Assembly (NCBI RefSeq): GCF_008831285.2
Contig: NC_045138.2
Coordinates: forward strand, 37,377,115-37,441,114
Reading direction: 5' to 3'
Length of the DNA: 64,000 nt
Source of the DNA: Nymphaea colorata
Lineage: Eukaryota; Streptophyta; Magnoliopsida; Nymphaeales; Nymphaeaceae
In this document: positions 60,102 to 64,000 of the stretch, in pieces
How positions within the stretch are numbered: the stretch's first letter is position 1
Layout: every line of letters begins with the position of its first letter
Translations under genes and position numbers: made by a program
The notes under the pieces: generated by a model
What the model was told of the DNA's origin: nothing
Seen by the model: only the letters and a program-made list of their open reading frames with translations
Database searches by the model: none

Positions 60102-62709
60102 CCTATTTTTTTCGAATGATTTATGGGTGAGCTTGCTTGGTTGTAGCGGGCAGTTTCCTTATCAATATACGCGGATGACCGAATACTGACAAGTTTGTGC
60201 CGGTTTCCCACGGTTGACATTATCGGATCACATGGGCCAGTAGAAGTCCAAATGATTTGAATGGCGAAAAAGAACAAAACTATTTTAAATATTTTGAAAT
60301 AAATATCGGCCGGAATGTTGAGGAGTTTGAAGGGAGAGGGAATCCGATCCGATACTTACGAGTTTCGACGTGGTTTCACACTGCTGGCAATGCATTTGGA
60401 GGAATCTTTGCTTTTTTTTTTTTTTTTTTTTTTTTAAGAACAAGTCAAACGGATCGTGGGTCAAGTCAAGAGGAACGATAGGAACTAAAAAAAAAGATTT
60501 TTTCAATATATATATATTTTTTAAAAAAATATTTGAGATGACCGAAACTCTGAAAATGGCGTCGTGTATGGTTGTCGCGGAGGCACGAAGGAAGAGTGAA
60601 ATTGCTCACGCGGATAGTCTCATTCATGCCCGAACCACTTAATTATAGGGAGTAGGGAGTTCACGTAATTTTTGAATATATGTAGAGTACACTTTTTACT
60701 GTTCTATATGCACATGTGAATGTGAGCTTTAACAACTTCCCCAAACTTTTAAAAATTTGAAATTTTACTATTAAAGATTAAATTTTTAAAGATTTGGAAA
60801 ATACATAATAGCTGAAAATATATGGTAGCTGTCTTGTCTTGCTTTAAGGAAAACCTAATTTTGATAAAACATAGTTTTGTTAAAAAATATATATATAGCC
60901 CCCTTAGGTTATTAAAGAAACAGGTTTTGATGTGTCAGCTAAAAAAAGGGTTTTGAAAACTCATTAAAAAACTTGGTTTTCATAAAACCAAGTTTTCAAA
61001 AAGCTGGATTAGTACAAAAGTTAACCTTTTTTGTATGATATAAGAATTCGTAAACTGTGTCAACTATTTAAAAGAGTTGACATTATGCAAAAAAAAAAAG
61101 TTAACGAAAAACTAAGTAAAAGAGTGATAAAAGAAATAACAGTAAAAAATTCAGATTAAAATATAAGGTTGGTTGAACGCACACATATAACTAGTCGAAA
61201 TTGGTATCTCCCAGACTTCCTACATTAGGGATAAAAACTAGATCTCTTAAATTCTTATTACAATATATTTAAAACAAAATAAGAACATTCTATAATTTTT
61301 ATAAACACTGATTTAATGTAAATCAAATCTTAATTCAAGTTGTTTTGCAAAAAATGTTGATTTTTTTACTAATAAAATTATTATATTACGAGAACCATTC
61401 ATTTTTTTTTTATTGCTACCAAAACATTATTCAACTACAAAAAGATTATCTTGGTATATGTTTCTGATCAAAATATTCATAAGATCATATCTGTAGAATT
61501 GAATTATGCAAAAAAAAAAAAAAAGCGCTATGGCAACCAATTTGGAAGGGTCTGTTTTATCCCTCGATCTGCCAACCCAACAGCGTTCCTGCCGTTGCAG
61601 CAGTAAGCTTTTATTCGGACGTGACATCTCCTTCATGGGTATACTTTCCTATGTCTACAAATTTAGATAAATTAAATGTGTCCATATGTCTCTTCTGCCA
61701 ACGCACGTCGATGTGGCCCTGTGGGTCTCCTTTGAGACTAAAAATAAATATTAAAAAAGCAATTCAAGATCTGATTATTTCACCTTGACCTCATATTTTT
61801 TTTTTCCAAACTTTTAAAATCATGCATTAAGAACTCCATCATCTTTTAAATCCATGTGTATCTAAACAACACATCGGGGAGATTCAATCCATCTTTTAAC
61901 TAAAAAAAAGAAAAGAAAAGAAAAAAACTCAGTCAACTGGGTCTGGGAATCTGAGCCCATTAAGTAGTTGACTTTTCCAGTAACTGTAATGGCACTCATC
62001 ATTAGTCAATCTAAGTTAGAGTAACGCCGAAACCAGTGGGCTCTCTAGTCGTCGAAGTGTTCATAAAATCAAGTATCACGAACCAAACAGTGGGTCTTGA
62101 TTGGTTGCAACTCCGACCAGAATAGTATATTAAATGGAACGTAAACTTACACCGAAACAACCTAAAGCCAGCGTTCTAAATACATGATCTAATTCAATAT
62201 TTGCTCTTTTGGATCTGGGGATCTACTAATAGAGATAACTCGTGCACATGCTGTATCGGGTCCGAGCTAAATGTAAGGTTCATATCAGGAAACTTTTGTA
62301 AGGTTCCTTGCTTAATTTGAGACTAAATGTAAGGTTCATATCAGGAAAATCGGAAAGATCAGGCCCGTATTTAACAATACGCCTAAAAGGCAGGCATGTA
62401 AAGACAATTTTTCCAAATTATGAACCACGCTTTCTCATGTGATTATTTTTAAAATGGAGGGCAAAAATGGAATAGAGTGCTCTCTGCATCGCCCGGCGGG
62501 CGGCTAAGGCTACATGCCCACCGTACCGTACCGCTCTCATATTTCGGGATTAAATCCAAATTAGTTAAATATTATTTTGAAATCCGCGGAACGTAGCTGG
62601 CGTTCATCCGCCCACATTAAAGCAGATGGAAGAGGAGTGACTTCGTCTCTTCTGATTGGGAAGCTCCTGTTCTGTCCCTCGTTCTACTTCCCGACGCGGA
62701 GCGATACGG

Positions 62710-62854
62710 ATGGGAAGGGGACTTGGCATTCCGGCGGCGCTCCGTACTCGGCGCCTCCGTCTTCTTCTGCTTGTTCTCCTCTGCGTTTCTTTGGATTTCG
62801 GAGGGATCTTCATCTTCCGATCCGACGCTGCTGCTGCGCTCCCGAAGCAAGAAG
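62710..62854 (+). CDS. first exon of a membrane or secreted protein (partial gene)
   Basis: A GC-rich open stretch starting with ATG encodes 48 residues plus one base before a GT donor at 62,855. The residues are MGRGLGIPAALRTRRL, then a strongly hydrophobic core (RLLLLVLLCVSLDFGGIFIF), then RSDAAAALPKQE. Basic residues before the hydrophobic stretch fit a signal peptide or a type II membrane anchor, as in Golgi glycosyltransferases. The remainder lies beyond the window, so I cannot name the family. A second overlapping frame beginning at 62,723 is also open and leucine/serine-rich, but it starts with TTG. The choice rests on the ATG, the signal-anchor pattern and the splice donor. Confidence 0.55.
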
Positions 62855-64000
62855 GTCAGGATTCCACTAGCACCTTTTCATTTTTCTTTCACTCGTACTT
62901 CCCGCTGGACTTCGAGAGTCCAGATGTTGATCTTGCTTTGCTTCGTCGATTAGTCGGTTTTTCCTTGAGCTCGGGTTCGGGGAGTGGGCGAGCATTTTTT
63001 GCATCTCGAGTGTCGATCGAACAAATCGTTTGTTCAGCGTGAGGATTAGTGGTTTTCTATCTTTTCGTGAGCTGTGGAGTGGAATTTTTCTTCAGTTTGC
63101 TGTGCTTCTCCTTATCGATCTATCTTGACTCGAAGAACGTGAGTGACTGTTCGTTCTTTTTGAAGATTATGTAGTCAAAGGGTGGTTTCAACGAAAAACA
63201 CTGTTGCTTCTGCCCCCTTTTTTGCGAACTTTAGAGGAAGCTCTCACTGGTCCTAGTTTTCTCGCTTTTTACTCGTTTTTGGTAAAACGATTGAATGTGT
63301 GAGTCGAATTCCGACGTTTTGAGTTTATTCAGTCAAATTTTTTTATTAAGTAGATCAGTGTTTTCTTCGAGAAGCAATCGAACCTCACTGACAAGAACTG
63401 AAGCTACTGTCTTCGAATTTCACGGAGCTAATTTTATGATTTGCGTCTACGGTTGACGAAACCACGTGAGTGCAAATCGCGATCAAACCGAATGTAGTAC
63501 CCTTTGCTGCTGCCCAAATACGCGTGATCCAAACCCAAAAGTCGGCTTCGACCGCACCGCAGTAAGGGTAGGACCATTTTGAGGGCGTTTTAGGCCGATC
63601 GGATGTGAATCTAAGCATGTCTTTTTGCGGGGTTAGCTTCTTTGAGATCAACCTAGTTACTCTATCATTTTAGAAATCATGTGGGTTATGTTTTCATATC
63701 CTGAAATCTTTTCTGCAGATTGATATGTTTGTATATCTAAAACTCTTATTTTCGGTAATTTCCCAAGTTAACAAATACTTTAGCAAAAATTATTAAAAAT
63801 AGTATGTGCAATTTTTAATTAAGTGGTACAATTTTTTAACTACTTACTAGCACAACAAAAAGTAACCAAACAGAATTTTATCATTGGTCGTGTGATCATC
63901 AATTACCTTCGTGTCGCTTTAAGTGGTACGGGTTCTTGTATTTAGTTATATTTCCAGAAGGTTCCTTCTTTGTCTTCAGTAACGTGAGAAAATTAATCTT
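62855..64000. other. probable first intron of the gene starting at 62,710
   Basis: T-rich sequence without a conserved open frame, as expected for a long first intron. No acceptor can be fixed because no downstream exon is recognisable before the window ends. Confidence 0.5.

Larger units (their letters stand above)
56471..62709. other. spacer of about 6.2 kb
   Basis: No supportable gene. The first part is the promoter of the reverse-strand phosphatase. It contains a decayed hAT-type MITE (57,575-57,768), family 1 dispersed repeats (about 58,430-58,510 and 59,410-59,690), a (TA)n run (60,060-60,097) and a short 26-bp direct repeat (62,267-62,292 and 62,333-62,358). The stretch 58,130-58,420 is GC-richer than its surroundings but holds no recognisable protein. 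The last 150 bases are promoter and leader of the next gene. Confidence 0.6.

Overview
This window is nuclear DNA of a flowering plant. The genes are split by many short GT-AG introns in AT-rich sequence, and several belong to plant-specific families: MLO, group-A fasciclin-like arabinogalactan proteins, the thylakoid phosphatase PPH1/TAP38, and a chloroplast phosphoglycerate-mutase-like phosphatase. I cannot place the species, and nothing seen separates monocot, eudicot or early-diverging angiosperm. Exon joins below were worked out by hand from splice sites, reading phase and family conservation.

Layout. 1-2.7 kb: no confident gene, one 73-bp tandem duplication. 2.7-8.3 kb (+): a 4-exon Golgi-type nucleotide-sugar transporter of the plant TPT/NST family (305 aa). 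9.9-11.9 kb (+): a 3-exon small acidic plant protein of unknown function (175 aa). 11.9-22.7 kb: gene desert with decayed repeats. 22.7-26.9 kb (+): a complete 14-exon MLO protein (520 aa) whose intron 11 holds a perfect 78-bp-arm palindrome. 28.3-28.8 kb (+): a fasciclin-like AGP (FLA) lacking most of its fasciclin domain. 29.9-32.4 kb: a second, broken copy of the block 25.8-28.4 kb, carrying an MLO 3' pseudogene and an FLA signal-peptide stub. 33.0-35.8 kb (+): two intact intronless FLA genes; a fourth FLA lies at 42.0-42.8 kb and a probable FLA relic near 47.0 kb. 35.8-42 kb and 42.8-48.2 kb: repeat-rich spacers with hAT-type MITEs, a long (CT)n(TA)n tract and a five-unit 62-bp minisatellite. 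48.2-52.5 kb (+): an 11-exon PPH1/TAP38 gene (424 aa). 53.1-56.5 kb (-): a 7-exon chloroplast 2-carboxy-D-arabinitol-1-phosphatase-like gene (325 aa), tail to tail with PPH1. 56.5-62.7 kb: spacer. 62.7 kb to the end (+): exon 1 of a membrane or secreted protein that runs off the window.

How the genes relate. The FLA genes form one local family grown by tandem duplication. They encode GPI-anchored cell-surface glycoproteins, and the nucleotide-sugar transporter acts in the same secretory/cell-wall pathway, though adjacency in a plant genome does not imply co-regulation. The convergent pair PPH1 and CA1P-phosphatase-like are both predicted to be chloroplast phosphatases that reset light-dependent photosynthetic regulation (LHCII phosphorylation and Rubisco inhibition). 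I regard this as a curiosity, not an operon. No clearly novel biological system is visible. The most unusual objects are the perfect palindrome, the chimeric MLO+FLA block duplication beside it, and the domain-deleted FLA.
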